From Desulfobacterales bacterium (GTDB lineage: Bacteria > Desulfobacterota > Desulfobacteria > Desulfobacterales > JAUYIZ01), in NCBI GenBank assembly GCA_030688615.1, contig JAUYIZ010000099.1, positions 1 to 46,659 of the forward strand: a stretch of DNA of 46,659 bases. Direction: 5' to 3'. The notes beneath the pieces are model-generated. The model saw only the letters and a list, made by a program, of their open reading frames with translations, had not been told where the DNA came from and made no database searches. A program made the translations under genes and the position numbers. This document shows, in pieces, positions 32,885 to 41,265 of this stretch; position 1 is the stretch's first letter; each line of letters begins with the position of its first letter.

Positions 32885-33955
32885 TCATTTTTTTTCCGAT
32901 GATGCAATCAGCATTGCATCCCCATAACTGTAAAACCGATACCCGGAATTTTTTGCCTCCGCATAGGCCTGGAGGATCTGTTCGCGCCCGGCAAAAGCAG
33001 CGACCAGCATGAGGAGGGTGGATTTGGGCAGATGAAAATTCGTCACCATGGCATCCACCACCTTAAACCGGTATCCCGGATAAATGAAAAGATCACAGCA
33101 GCCGGCACCAGGATAAACGGTATCATCGTCGCCGAAGGCATGCTCCAATGTTCTGACACAGGTGGTCCCGACCGCCACGATGCGCCGACGCTCTTTTCTG
33201 GCGCGGCGAATCATGTCGGCGGCCTTTTCGGCGATCACAAATTTTTCAGAATGCATCCGGTGTTGCCGGATGTCCTCAGCACGGACCGGAAAAAAGGTCC
33301 CAAGGCCCACATGCAGCGTAATTTCGGCGATCTGAATTCCTTTGGATCTGATCCGGTCCAACAGATTTTCCGAAAAATGAAACCCCGCCGTCGGCGCTGC
33401 GATGGCGCCCTTCTGGGACGCATAGACCGTCTGATACGAATCCCGGTCCGCACCCGGTATGCCGGTCCGTTTGATATAGGGCGGCAGCGGTGTTTCCCCG
33501 ATCTGATAGAGCTCACCGGACAGGTCTCCTTCCCATATAAATTTCACGCGGAACAGCCCGTCCCTGCCGCTCAAAACAACCCCTTTTACCCGCTCATTGA
33601 AAATGATGACGGTTCCGGGCCTGGGCGGCTTGGATGCCTTGATCAGGCAGGGACACACCCCGGAGCCCTGCTCCGACGGGCACGCGGTCAGAGCGGCAAA
33701 GTCCAGCATCAAGACTTCCGCCTTGCCGCCGGTATCCTTTGTTCCTGTCAGCCGCCCGGGGACGACCTCGGTGTTATTGATCACCAGAAGATCGGTAGGC
33801 AGGAGCAACTCGGGCAGCTGATGAAACCCATGGTGGGACATTCGGCCGGAATTTGCATCCAAATAAAGCAGCCGGGACCGATCTCTCGGGGCCAGCGGCT
33901 TCTGGGCGATAAACGACGCCGGAAGATCATAATCATAATCGTTTAAAAAGTACAC
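32885..33955 (-). CDS. queA: tRNA preQ1(34) S-adenosylmethionine ribosyltransferase-isomerase
   Basis: It transfers the ribosyl group of SAM to preQ1 in tRNA to form epoxyqueuosine. The 356-residue product shows FIAQKPLAPRDRSRLL, APTAGFHFSENLL, LHVGLGTF, and VGTTCVRTLE, all hallmarks of QueA. The start is GTG with AGAAGG upstream. It heads the minus-strand run toward tgt, nfu, the aminotransferase, larE and meaB, and diverges from the ABC transporter operon. Confidence 0.97.
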   Translation of the reverse strand: MYFLNDYDYDLPASFIAQKPLAPRDRSRLLYLDANSGRMSHHGFHQLPELLLPTDLLVINNTEVVPGRLTGTKDTGGKAEVLMLDFAALTACPSEQGSGVCPCLIKASKPPRPGTVIIFNERVKGVVLSGRDGLFRVKFIWEGDLSGELYQIGETPLPPYIKRTGIPGADRDSYQTVYASQKGAIAAPTAGFHFSENLLDRIRSKGIQIAEITLHVGLGTFFPVRAEDIRQHRMHSEKFVIAEKAADMIRRARKERRRIVAVGTTCVRTLEHAFGDDDTVYPGAGCCDLFIYPGYRFKVVDAMVTNFHLPKSTLLMLVAAFAGREQILQAYAEAKNSGYRFYSYGDAMLIASSEKK

Positions 33956-33996
33956 GGCTTACCTTCTTTTCTATCACGCACTCAGAAAAAATCAGC

Positions 33997-34026
33997 TTGT
34001 CAAACCTCATATAATAATAGTATTAT
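33997..34026 (+). promoter_or_regulatory. Possible promoter of the ABC transporter operon
   Basis: TTGTCA, 18-nt spacer, TATTAT; a perfect TATAAT also lies at 34010 but without a matching -35. ATAATA-G-TATTAT at 34014-34026 is a 13-bp palindrome. The spacing to the gene (~75 bases) is reasonable. Confidence 0.4.
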
Positions 34027-34102
34027 CTTATAAATCAATACGGTTTTTACCGCCCTTGTCCCTCATCACCCGGAAAGCGCCCCAGGCTCAAAGGCATCGG
34101 AT

Positions 34103-36616
34103 ATGAAGAAAAACACGACACCGGTCTTCAAGAGATCCCTGTTTTCCTGGGTTTTTTCCGATAATCTCAAGCTGCAGATAATTTTACTCCTCGTCATCGT
34201 CGTTACCGTATTTGCCAGAGTCGTTCCCCTGGAAATGCAGAAAAGAATCATTAATCTTGCGATCAATCTGAGAAAAATCGATCTGCTGTTCTTTTATTGC
34301 GGTATTTATCTGGTTTCCGTGGTGGCCGCCAGCGGGCTTAAATACCTGATCAATATCCTCCAGACATTGATCGGCCAGCGGTCCACGGCCCGCATGAGAA
34401 AGGAGACCTACCACCACATTTTAACCCTGCCTTTGAGCTTTTTCAGGAAAACCCAACCCGGCATGGTGGTATCCTCACTGATCAATGAACTTGCCACCGC
34501 CGGTGATTTTATCGGCATGGCCGTATCGATCCCCATTACCAGTATTTTGACCCTGCTTGCTTTTGCAGGATATTTGCTGTGGTTAAATCCGCTCCTGGCC
34601 ATGGTCTCCATGAGCATTTACCCGTTTGCTTTTTTCCTGCTGCCCCTGTTACAGAAACGGGCCAACCGGGAAAACAAAAAACGTGTGGATATCACCCGCA
34701 ATTTGTCCAGCCGGATTGCCGAATCCATCAGCGGCATTCATGAAATCCAGGGAAACGGCGCATTCCGGCTCGAAAACCATAAGTACGACATCCTGGTAGA
34801 GCAGCTTATGAAAACAAGAATCGTCTGGAATCTCTACCGGTTCGGCATCAAGGTGACCAATAATTTTTTCATGAACCTGAGCCCGTTTCTCATCTTTGTT
34901 CTGGGAGGGTACTTGGCCATTAACGGCCGGCTGGAACTGGGGGCGCTGGTGGCATTTTTATCCGCCCAGGAAAAACTGTACGATCCATGGAAAGAACTCA
35001 TCGAATTTTACCAGGCCTACCAGGAAGCCGCCGTGAATTACACCCGGACCATGGAATATTTTGCCGCCATGCCCGAACACGCCCTGGAACCGGAAGGACG
35101 GAAACCCTATGTCCTTGAGAGCAACCTGGTCCTGAAAAACGTGTCTTTTGTAACTGACGACGGCATTGCGCTGCTCAAAGATATTTCATTTTCTCTGGGT
35201 TCCGGCCAGCATATGGCGCTGATCGGATTTTCAGGCAGCGGGAAAAGCACCCTGGCCCTGTGCATCGGCCAGCTCTACAAGTACACCGGCGGGGAGATTC
35301 TCATCGGCGACCGGCCCGTGGCCGGTTTGACCAAAAAAGACATCACTTACAACATTGGTTTTGTATCCCAGAGTCCTTTTATTTTTGACGGAACCATTCA
35401 GGAGAACCTTCTTTACGCCTGCTCGGCCAAAATCGGTGACGACGTCGGTGACGGCCACCATCTGCCGACCCTCGACGACATGATCGAGATCCTCCAGCAG
35501 ACCGGTTTTTTTGTGGATGTTCTGGGTTTTGGCCTCAATTCTACCTTAAACCACGCCCAAAGCGTCCGGCTTATCTCCCAGATCATTCGTATCCGTGAAA
35601 AATTCCAGGATGAATTCGGACATTCCCTGTCCGATTATGTTGAATTTTTTGACCCGACGCGATATCTTGAGTATTCATGTCTGGCTGAAAACCTCACCTT
35701 CGGCGCTTCGACCCAGACTGCTTTTCAAAACGAAAACCTGACCCAAAACCCCTATTTTTTGAAATTTATCGACTCGGCCGGCCTTACCCAATCCCTTTTG
35801 GCCCTGGGGAGCCAGCTTGCCAAACAGACCATCGACATTCTGGGGCATTTGACGCTCGACGATATGCTGTTTTCACAAAGCCCGATCCGGCCCAATGAAC
35901 TGGCGCACTTTATAACCCTGACGGATCAATTGGACGATACCCGGCTGGACCGGCTGGCCCCGGAAGAGCGTCAGGGGCTGCTGACCCTTGCCTTGAGATT
36001 CACCCCCGGGATTCACAAAATGATCGCCATGCCGCAACCTGTGAAGGATCTGGTTCTCAAAGGACGCGTCCTCTTCAGGAAAAAGATCATGGCCGATCAT
36101 CCGGATACGTTTGCTTTTTATGACATGTCCGGCTATATTTTCTCCCAGACTATTTTGAATAACATCTTCTTCGGGAAAACCAAAGGCGACAACCCCGTCG
36201 CCCAGAACAAAATCAACCAGAGCGTCATTCAACTGCTCGTCGAAGAGGACTTTCTGGAGCCCATACTTTATATCGGTCTGCAGTTTCAAGTGGGCACCAA
36301 GGGCGACAAGCTGTCCGGCGGTCAACGGCAAAAACTGGCGATCGCCAGGGTACTTCTCAAGACACCCAGGCTGATGATTATGGACGAAGCCACATCGGGG
36401 CTGGACAACAAATCCCAGGCGCGCATCCAGAACCTCCTGGAAACCCGCTTGAAAGGCAAAACCACCCTCATCGCGGTCGCGCATCGGCTCGACATAATTA
36501 AAAACTATGACCGGATCGGCGTGATGAAAGCCGGAAAACTTGCCGAAATGGGGACCTACAGCGACCTGATGGCAAGGAAAGGATTGTTATATGAACTGGT
36601 TACCGGGAAAAAATGA
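34103..36616 (+). CDS. ABC exporter with a ~220-residue expansion inside the nucleotide-binding domain
   Basis: An 837-residue fused permease-ATPase of the exporter type. Residues ~20-320 form the six-helix membrane domain. The ATPase domain has Walker A GFSGSGKST (375-383), the Q-loop SQSPFIF (Gln423), signature LSGGQ (737-741), Walker B LMIMDEATS (757-765, Glu762) and the H-loop His794. Walker A to signature usually spans ~105 residues but spans ~360 here. The pattern following the Q-loop (F..TI..N....G, then a helical stretch) occurs three times: about 426-440, 521-535 and 679-692. Only the last leads into LSGGQ. All catalytic motifs are intact, so the protein should hydrolyse ATP as a dimer. 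The cargo is unknown. The next gene starts inside its 3' end. Confidence 0.88.
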   Translation: MKKNTTPVFKRSLFSWVFSDNLKLQIILLLVIVVTVFARVVPLEMQKRIINLAINLRKIDLLFFYCGIYLVSVVAASGLKYLINILQTLIGQRSTARMRKETYHHILTLPLSFFRKTQPGMVVSSLINELATAGDFIGMAVSIPITSILTLLAFAGYLLWLNPLLAMVSMSIYPFAFFLLPLLQKRANRENKKRVDITRNLSSRIAESISGIHEIQGNGAFRLENHKYDILVEQLMKTRIVWNLYRFGIKVTNNFFMNLSPFLIFVLGGYLAINGRLELGALVAFLSAQEKLYDPWKELIEFYQAYQEAAVNYTRTMEYFAAMPEHALEPEGRKPYVLESNLVLKNVSFVTDDGIALLKDISFSLGSGQHMALIGFSGSGKSTLALCIGQLYKYTGGEILIGDRPVAGLTKKDITYNIGFVSQSPFIFDGTIQENLLYACSAKIGDDVGDGHHLPTLDDMIEILQQTGFFVDVLGFGLNSTLNHAQSVRLISQIIRIREKFQDEFGHSLSDYVEFFDPTRYLEYSCLAENLTFGASTQTAFQNENLTQNPYFLKFIDSAGLTQSLLALGSQLAKQTIDILGHLTLDDMLFSQSPIRPNELAHFITLTDQLDDTRLDRLAPEERQGLLTLALRFTPGIHKMIAMPQPVKDLVLKGRVLFRKKIMADHPDTFAFYDMSGYIFSQTILNNIFFGKTKGDNPVAQNKINQSVIQLLVEEDFLEPILYIGLQFQVGTKGDKLSGGQRQKLAIARVLLKTPRLMIMDEATSGLDNKSQARIQNLLETRLKGKTTLIAVAHRLDIIKNYDRIGVMKAGKLAEMGTYSDLMARKGLLYELVTGKK

Positions 36617-37118
36617 CACCTGCACCACCTGCGAGTATCAGGAAAATCTGGATCTGTTGCGGCATATCTATTTTTTTTCAGGCATCCCCCTGGATGCCCT
36701 CAAACTCTTTGCCTACCTTTGCACCCGGGAATCGTTTAAACCGGATGATTATCTGTTTCATCAAAACGATCCCGCCGGCCGCGCTTTTTATTTCATATCC
36801 GGTCAGGCGCGCCTGACCTTTCACTCCGACGGCAGAGAGCTGGTGATTCGAGACTATAAAGTGGGCGACTTTTTAGGCGGTCTGACCCTGATGGGGAACA
36901 TCCGGCGCCTTTTTTCCCTGACCGCCCTGACGGAAACGACCTGTCTGATCATGTCCCGGAATAAATTCACCAAAGCACTGGAAAATTTTCCGGGCCTGTT
37001 GCCCATAGTCACCAACGTACTGATTGACGAACTCGTGCGCTGGGAAGAACGGTTTTTAGACAGCAGCCTTGAAAAGTGCGCCGAATGCATGCGAAAGGTC
37101 GGGGTCAGCCTGATATGA
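36591..37118 (+). CDS. Cyclic nucleotide-binding-fold protein with two CxxC motifs, no HTH
   Basis: The 175-residue protein has one cNMP-fold beta-barrel (residues ~28-135: FFSGIPLDALKLFA, RAFYFISGQARLTF, YKVGDFLGGL). It ends without a DNA-binding domain. The phosphate-binding part departs from the usual FGE...RSA pattern: GG stands in place of GE and RLF in place of RSA, so cAMP or cGMP binding is doubtful. CTTC (11-14) and CAEC (163-166) flank the fold and could form a metal or redox site. It overlaps the ABC gene by 26 bases and the kinase gene by 4, so it probably senses a signal for that operon. Confidence 0.82.
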   Translation: MNWLPGKNDTCTTCEYQENLDLLRHIYFFSGIPLDALKLFAYLCTRESFKPDDYLFHQNDPAGRAFYFISGQARLTFHSDGRELVIRDYKVGDFLGGLTLMGNIRRLFSLTALTETTCLIMSRNKFTKALENFPGLLPIVTNVLIDELVRWEERFLDSSLEKCAECMRKVGVSLI

Positions 37119-37561
37119 CGTACGGTCATGAAGTTTCATTCCGACTGACCAACCAGTCCTCCGAGCTGGACACTTTGTTCCAGAAGGTAACCGCCTTCTG
37201 TCAATCCATCAAACTGTCCAAAAAAAATACATTTCAGGCCGGGCTGGTATTGGAGGAGCTGTTTACCAACATCGTCAAGTACGGCTATGCCGATCAGGGG
37301 AAGCACCGGGTTGATTTCACCCTCGATTACAAAGATGAAACCCTGATATTCAAAATCGAATACGACGGGATGCCCTTCAGTCCGGATGACGTGGCCCAGC
37401 CCGACATCCAATGCCGGCTGGAAGACCGAAAATTCGGAGGCCTCGGAATTCATTTTATCAGACATTGCATGAACGATTTTTTTTGCGAGCGGCGTGGCGA
37501 CAAAAATATCATAACCGTAATAAAAACTTGCCCGACAAGGAAGACAAATGGAAATTGTTGA
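37115..37561 (+). CDS. RsbW-like anti-sigma factor/serine kinase (HATPase)
   Basis: A 148-residue GHKL ATPase of the RsbW/SpoIIAB type. The N-box is LVLEELFTNIVKYGY (Glu47/Glu48 and Asn52), then IEYDGMPFSPDD (G1 box), then GGLGIHFIRHCMN (G2 box). Such proteins phosphorylate a STAS partner and hold a sigma factor or other target. Its partner is encoded next with a 14-base overlap. No sigma factor gene is visible nearby, so the target may be another protein. Confidence 0.9.
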   Translation: MTYGHEVSFRLTNQSSELDTLFQKVTAFCQSIKLSKKNTFQAGLVLEELFTNIVKYGYADQGKHRVDFTLDYKDETLIFKIEYDGMPFSPDDVAQPDIQCRLEDRKFGGLGIHFIRHCMNDFFCERRGDKNIITVIKTCPTRKTNGNC

Positions 37562-37880
37562 AAAAAAGCTGAATGATATTCATATTCTCCGGATCCAGGG
37601 GCGGCTGGACTCCCGGACGGCGCCGGAATTGGAAAAACGGGTTGAGGATTCCATGGGGAACGGCACATTACAACTGATCTTGGATTTCCAGGAACTGGAA
37701 TACCTATCCAGCGCCGGGCTCCGGATCATTCTGAAGACCGCCAAGGACCTTAAACGCGCCAACGGCAAGCTCATTTTGTGCGCCGTCGAAGATTATATCA
37801 AAGAAGTATTTGAAATATCCGGATTTGATACGTTTCTTATAATTGTTGCCGATGTGGATCAAGCCGTGGCCATGTTCTAA
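37548..37880 (+). CDS. STAS-domain anti-sigma factor antagonist
   Basis: A 110-residue single STAS domain. The phosphorylation site is probably Ser55 in YLSSAGLRI, aligned with Ser58 of SpoIIAA. It should alternate between free and phosphorylated forms under control of the RsbW-like kinase and a phosphatase not seen here. It ends the plus-strand operon and overlaps the dynamin-like gene end-to-end by 4 bases. Confidence 0.92.
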   Translation: MEIVEKKLNDIHILRIQGRLDSRTAPELEKRVEDSMGNGTLQLILDFQELEYLSSAGLRIILKTAKDLKRANGKLILCAVEDYIKEVFEISGFDTFLIIVADVDQAVAMF

Positions 37881-39280
37881 TCCGCCTCCTGGTTCTCGAG
37901 GGCCGACAATTCGTTGAGGGCTTCGCGAATTTCCGCCGCGCCCTGGTCGCAAACCCTTTGAACCGCTGAATATTCCTGTTTGACTTCCTTCAGGGAGAAT
38001 TTCCCGGACGTTTGGGTCAGATAGTTTTCAACCAGTTTTCGGACCGCATGCCAGCTGTCGCGCCGGGTTTGAGTATCCACAGGCGTTAATTTGTCCAGGC
38101 TCTGCAAGGCATCCCGGTGGTAGGAGGACGTAAAATACCTTACCAGCAGCGTCACCCATAAAAACATGAATGCCAGCGCCGTAACCCCGCCGACCCCCAG
38201 CAGGGTTCGCTGATCCAAACCGGCAAAAACAGGAGTTAAAGCCAGCGCCCCGGTTGCGCCGATGCCCCCGAGGATGCTGAGGACAGCCCCGGTCAAGCCG
38301 GATTTAATCCGCAGCTTGCGAACTGCCCTGCGGTAACTGATCAGCGCCTGCAGGAAATGAGACAACCGTTCGCCGTGGGTCTCCACGAAAGTTGCCAGAT
38401 TATCCAGGCGATAACGGGGGGCCTGCAGGAGCACTTTTTTCAATTCTTCCTGCTGATTTTCAAGATATGGCAGGAAATCAGCCCCGAACCCCTCGTTTTT
38501 TCCGGAATCCGACAGGGCCGTGGGCGAGTACGTCAGATGAATCATAGGGATATCTTTACGGCCGGTAATTTGCGACAGATTCCAGCAGAGGGTGCCGTAC
38601 ACCCGCAGCAAATCGTTCAGGGAGGCGCACTCATCGATGCGGTTGAGCACAAATATCAGCCTGTCCTCAAAGGTGCGCGCCGCCAGCGTTTCCCGGATGC
38701 TGGTATAGGCCTCGCGAATGGTTCCGGCTTTGTGAGGATCAAAAAGGACCAGCACAAGATCGGCGATTTGAGCCAGATCGCCGATCACTTCCTGATAATT
38801 ATATCCGCGGCTGCGCTCGGTAATGCTGTCGAGCATTCCGGGGGTGTCAATGATGGCAAAATTTTTTAAAAACGGAGAATTGACCTTTTTCAACCGGAAA
38901 TGAGAGGCAAACCGTTGTCCATGTTTTTTTAACATGGCAAAAGGGTACTCTGGGTCATTGAGAAGAAATTTTCCGTCGCGGGCCTCAATGATACGCACGT
39001 GGCCGTCATCGGCTGCCGAATCATCATAGGTGATCACCGTAAATGAATCATCCGTCGGCGCCTGGCCCGTGCCTTGAATTTTTGCCCCGAGAAACTCATT
39101 GATCAGGGTGGACTTGCCGGAAGAATAGTTGCCCAGCACCAGCACCTGCGGCTGCCATTTGATATTGCTTTCCAGGGGCACGTCACTGTACCCGTAACGC
39201 AGCGCCACAGGCGTCAGATGGTCCGCCACCATTGCCACGATCTCTTCCCGAAGGGAATGAACATAATTTTCACGATACAT
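37877..39280 (-). CDS. Dynamin-like GTPase with two membrane segments
   Basis: The 467-residue protein has a dynamin/EHD-type G domain: GNYSSGKS (50-57), DTPGML (145-150) and NRID (213-216). Two hydrophobic segments follow (about 329-352 and 360-382) and then a charged helical end. Bacterial dynamins reshape or tether membranes. It is the last gene of a minus-strand run with PqqD-like, duplicated, secreted and transporter genes; the 20-base gap suggests co-transcription. The membrane segments suggest fixed insertion rather than reversible binding. Confidence 0.85.
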   Translation of the reverse strand: MYRENYVHSLREEIVAMVADHLTPVALRYGYSDVPLESNIKWQPQVLVLGNYSSGKSTLINEFLGAKIQGTGQAPTDDSFTVITYDDSAADDGHVRIIEARDGKFLLNDPEYPFAMLKKHGQRFASHFRLKKVNSPFLKNFAIIDTPGMLDSITERSRGYNYQEVIGDLAQIADLVLVLFDPHKAGTIREAYTSIRETLAARTFEDRLIFVLNRIDECASLNDLLRVYGTLCWNLSQITGRKDIPMIHLTYSPTALSDSGKNEGFGADFLPYLENQQEELKKVLLQAPRYRLDNLATFVETHGERLSHFLQALISYRRAVRKLRIKSGLTGAVLSILGGIGATGALALTPVFAGLDQRTLLGVGGVTALAFMFLWVTLLVRYFTSSYHRDALQSLDKLTPVDTQTRRDSWHAVRKLVENYLTQTSGKFSLKEVKQEYSAVQRVCDQGAAEIREALNELSALENQEAD

Positions 39281-39300
39281 GCGATGAACCCCCGGTCCCT

Positions 39301-39690
39301 CTATTTTAAACCGATCACGCCCCTTTTCCCCAGATCATGTAAAAACCGGGTCACGGCCACCTCGGCTTCTTTGGGATGCAGTTGGTATTGACGGGCAAAT
39401 TCATCAATCATCCGGCGAACCGACCGCTTTCCGTCGATCAGGGACCAGACGGCGGTCCCCAGAATATCCAGCTGAAGTTTTTTTGGGGTTATCCGGTTTT
39501 TTCCCGGCATCTTTCCTGTCCATTTCATCAGGCCGGCAACCCAGGGCCGGATTTGCCGGGGATAGGATAAAACGACTTCGCCGCTTTCCAGGTAGGCCTC
39601 CCGGACATCCCTATTTCTGACCGGCCGGGATTGCAGGGCCTCGTTCCGGGTGATCGTGCCTGCCGGGTGTTTTTTTTCAGAGGCTTTCAT
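39301..39690 (-). CDS. PqqD-family protein
   Basis: The 129-residue product ends with a PqqD-like winged fold: ILGTAVWSLIDGKRSVRRMIDEF and EVAVTRFLHDLGKRGVIGL. PqqD proteins bind leader peptides and present them to modifying enzymes. Residues 1-80 are an unusual basic and tryptophan-containing extension. No radical SAM peptide-modifying enzyme or short precursor gene was recognised beside it, so a RiPP role is unproven. Its ATG overlaps the upstream 297-codon gene by 14 bases. Confidence 0.78.
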   Translation of the reverse strand: MKASEKKHPAGTITRNEALQSRPVRNRDVREAYLESGEVVLSYPRQIRPWVAGLMKWTGKMPGKNRITPKKLQLDILGTAVWSLIDGKRSVRRMIDEFARQYQLHPKEAEVAVTRFLHDLGKRGVIGLK

Positions 39691-40570
39691 ATCCGGAACA
39701 TATCTTTTCCAAGTCCGGCACGTTCAGCAATGTCCTGCTTTCCGCCCGAACCCCCAGGATGCGGTTTTTGCCCGCCAAATGCCAGACTCTGGCCCAGTAA
39801 AAAGACGATTTTGCCCTCATGCGACACCCGAGCCGTGTCCAGTAAGAACCCGCAGGCGCAGCCTCACAGGCAACCCGGTCATTTTCCGCGCCTGGCTCCC
39901 CGGACCACCTGGCATTCGGAATCGGAAGGGTTCGTTCAGAAAATTGGGCCAGCGTGCTGTTTTTCAACAAAATCGAGGCCGGACCCCACCGGTATAAAAA
40001 CAATTTCTCCTGCTGATTTAAAAAAGACAGTTCGAATTCTCCCGGGTTGAACCGATGGCCGATGCGTTGATATTTTTCCGGCACCACCGCCCGGATGTCA
40101 AAAACTGACCAGATGGTCTGGCCCTCCGGGCTGTGATCCTGAAAAGAAGCCAGAAACCTGGAGCAAATCCGATCCAGCTGCGGAATGTTACGCTCATAAA
40201 ACTGGATCAAAGTGGCATTGCGGCAGGCCGGGCAGAAAAGCATCACGCCCTTTGCGCCGATGGCCCGTGCCTGCCAGGAAAACCCCGTGGCCTGGAAATC
40301 TTCCAATCCTTTTTGCCAGCTCCCCGGGACCGGACAGGACGTAAGGGTCTTGCCCGCATCTTTTCTGTTCAGGGCGGCCAGGCGCCTGAGATGAACCTTA
40401 TGGGAAAAGTTTCCCTTTACCCGGCGCCACTTGATCTCGGCCACCGGCATGGATCCGGCTTCAAGCATGAGATAGCCATGGCCGATTTTATTGATCTGCC
40501 ATTGCTCCGGGCAAAGAAAACGAACCCGGTCCCAGGCGATTTCCCGGTAGGCTATGTTGTCGGTATTCAA
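39677..40570 (-). CDS. Uncharacterised protein with internal duplication
   Basis: I do not recognise this 297-residue family. Two halves look alike: WDRVRFLCPEQWQI (13-26) resembles FDIRAVVPEKYQRI (157-170), and PQLDRICSRFLASF (130-143) resembles PDLEKICSGYESL (285-297). Each half probably forms one beta-rich domain of ~145 residues. A CPAC motif (113-116) is present only in the first half. There is no signal peptide or membrane segment. It overlaps the pqqD-like gene and lies 10 bases after the secreted-protein gene, so it belongs to the same unit. Confidence 0.75.
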   Translation of the reverse strand: MNTDNIAYREIAWDRVRFLCPEQWQINKIGHGYLMLEAGSMPVAEIKWRRVKGNFSHKVHLRRLAALNRKDAGKTLTSCPVPGSWQKGLEDFQATGFSWQARAIGAKGVMLFCPACRNATLIQFYERNIPQLDRICSRFLASFQDHSPEGQTIWSVFDIRAVVPEKYQRIGHRFNPGEFELSFLNQQEKLFLYRWGPASILLKNSTLAQFSERTLPIPNARWSGEPGAENDRVACEAAPAGSYWTRLGCRMRAKSSFYWARVWHLAGKNRILGVRAESRTLLNVPDLEKICSGYESL

Positions 40571-40580
40571 TGGTAGCGGT

Positions 40581-41204
40581 TTACCGGGGTATCAACTGAT
40601 CCCAGTCATGGGGCACCGGTTTGGCCGGTTTATCCTGTTTCCTGCCGGCATCTTTTCTAAAGTCAGGATTCTTGCTTTCAACGCAGCGGCGCTCTTGCTG
40701 CATAAGGTTGGTCAGGGTCAGCTTGACGGTGTTGCCTTTTTTTTCCTCCTCGTTCATGATGTTATGCTGCAGTATCAGGCTGATTTTATCCTTGTTGGCG
40801 GCCACAAAGGACCACTTCCAGGCAATGACCACATGAAAAGGGTCCCCCCGCCACTCCATGGGGTTGCTGAAACGGGCTCTATAGCGGGACAGGAGTTCAT
40901 AGAAAAATTCTTTGGAAGAATTTTCATACTTCAGTTTGATCCGCAGTATTTTCCCCTCCTCCTTACACATTGCATAACTGATCAGTCCGGTTTTAAATCC
41001 CGGTGTTTTTTTTATTTCCACTTCCCGGATATACTCCATGTAGCGAATCGGAATAGCGGTTTCCTTGTTAATCCTGTCCATGTAGTCGGCGATGTTGGAC
41101 CCCAGGACAAATCCCCCCGCTCGATGGGGCGCCTCGGCAAGACACATGCCGGGGATCAGAAGAAAAAGGAATATCCCTATGTGTATACAGAAATATCTTT
41201 TCAT
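40581..41204 (-). CDS. Secreted protein of unknown function
   Basis: The 207-residue product starts with a clear signal peptide (MKRY, then a hydrophobic stretch ending in CLAEA, cut site around 24-25). A lipobox is not convincing, since Met stands before the Cys. The mature part begins AGGFVLGSNIADYM and shows FYELLSRYRARF and WRGDPFHVVIAWKW; the last ~35 residues are rich in Lys, Pro and Asp. I recognise no known domain. It sits between the membrane transporters and the duplicated protein, so a periplasmic part of that system is plausible. Confidence 0.75.
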   Translation of the reverse strand: MKRYFCIHIGIFLFLLIPGMCLAEAPHRAGGFVLGSNIADYMDRINKETAIPIRYMEYIREVEIKKTPGFKTGLISYAMCKEEGKILRIKLKYENSSKEFFYELLSRYRARFSNPMEWRGDPFHVVIAWKWSFVAANKDKISLILQHNIMNEEEKKGNTVKLTLTNLMQQERRCVESKNPDFRKDAGRKQDKPAKPVPHDWDQLIPR

Positions 41205-41265
41205 ATCTTTTCCTTTACAAATATATTACATGGATCAAGCCGAATCTGCAAACAAAAATCCGCGC

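Noticed and set aside
39301-41204. Complete RiPP biosynthesis locus
   Set aside because: Only a PqqD-like gene supports it; no precursor peptide, SPASM radical SAM enzyme or dedicated peptidase was found.
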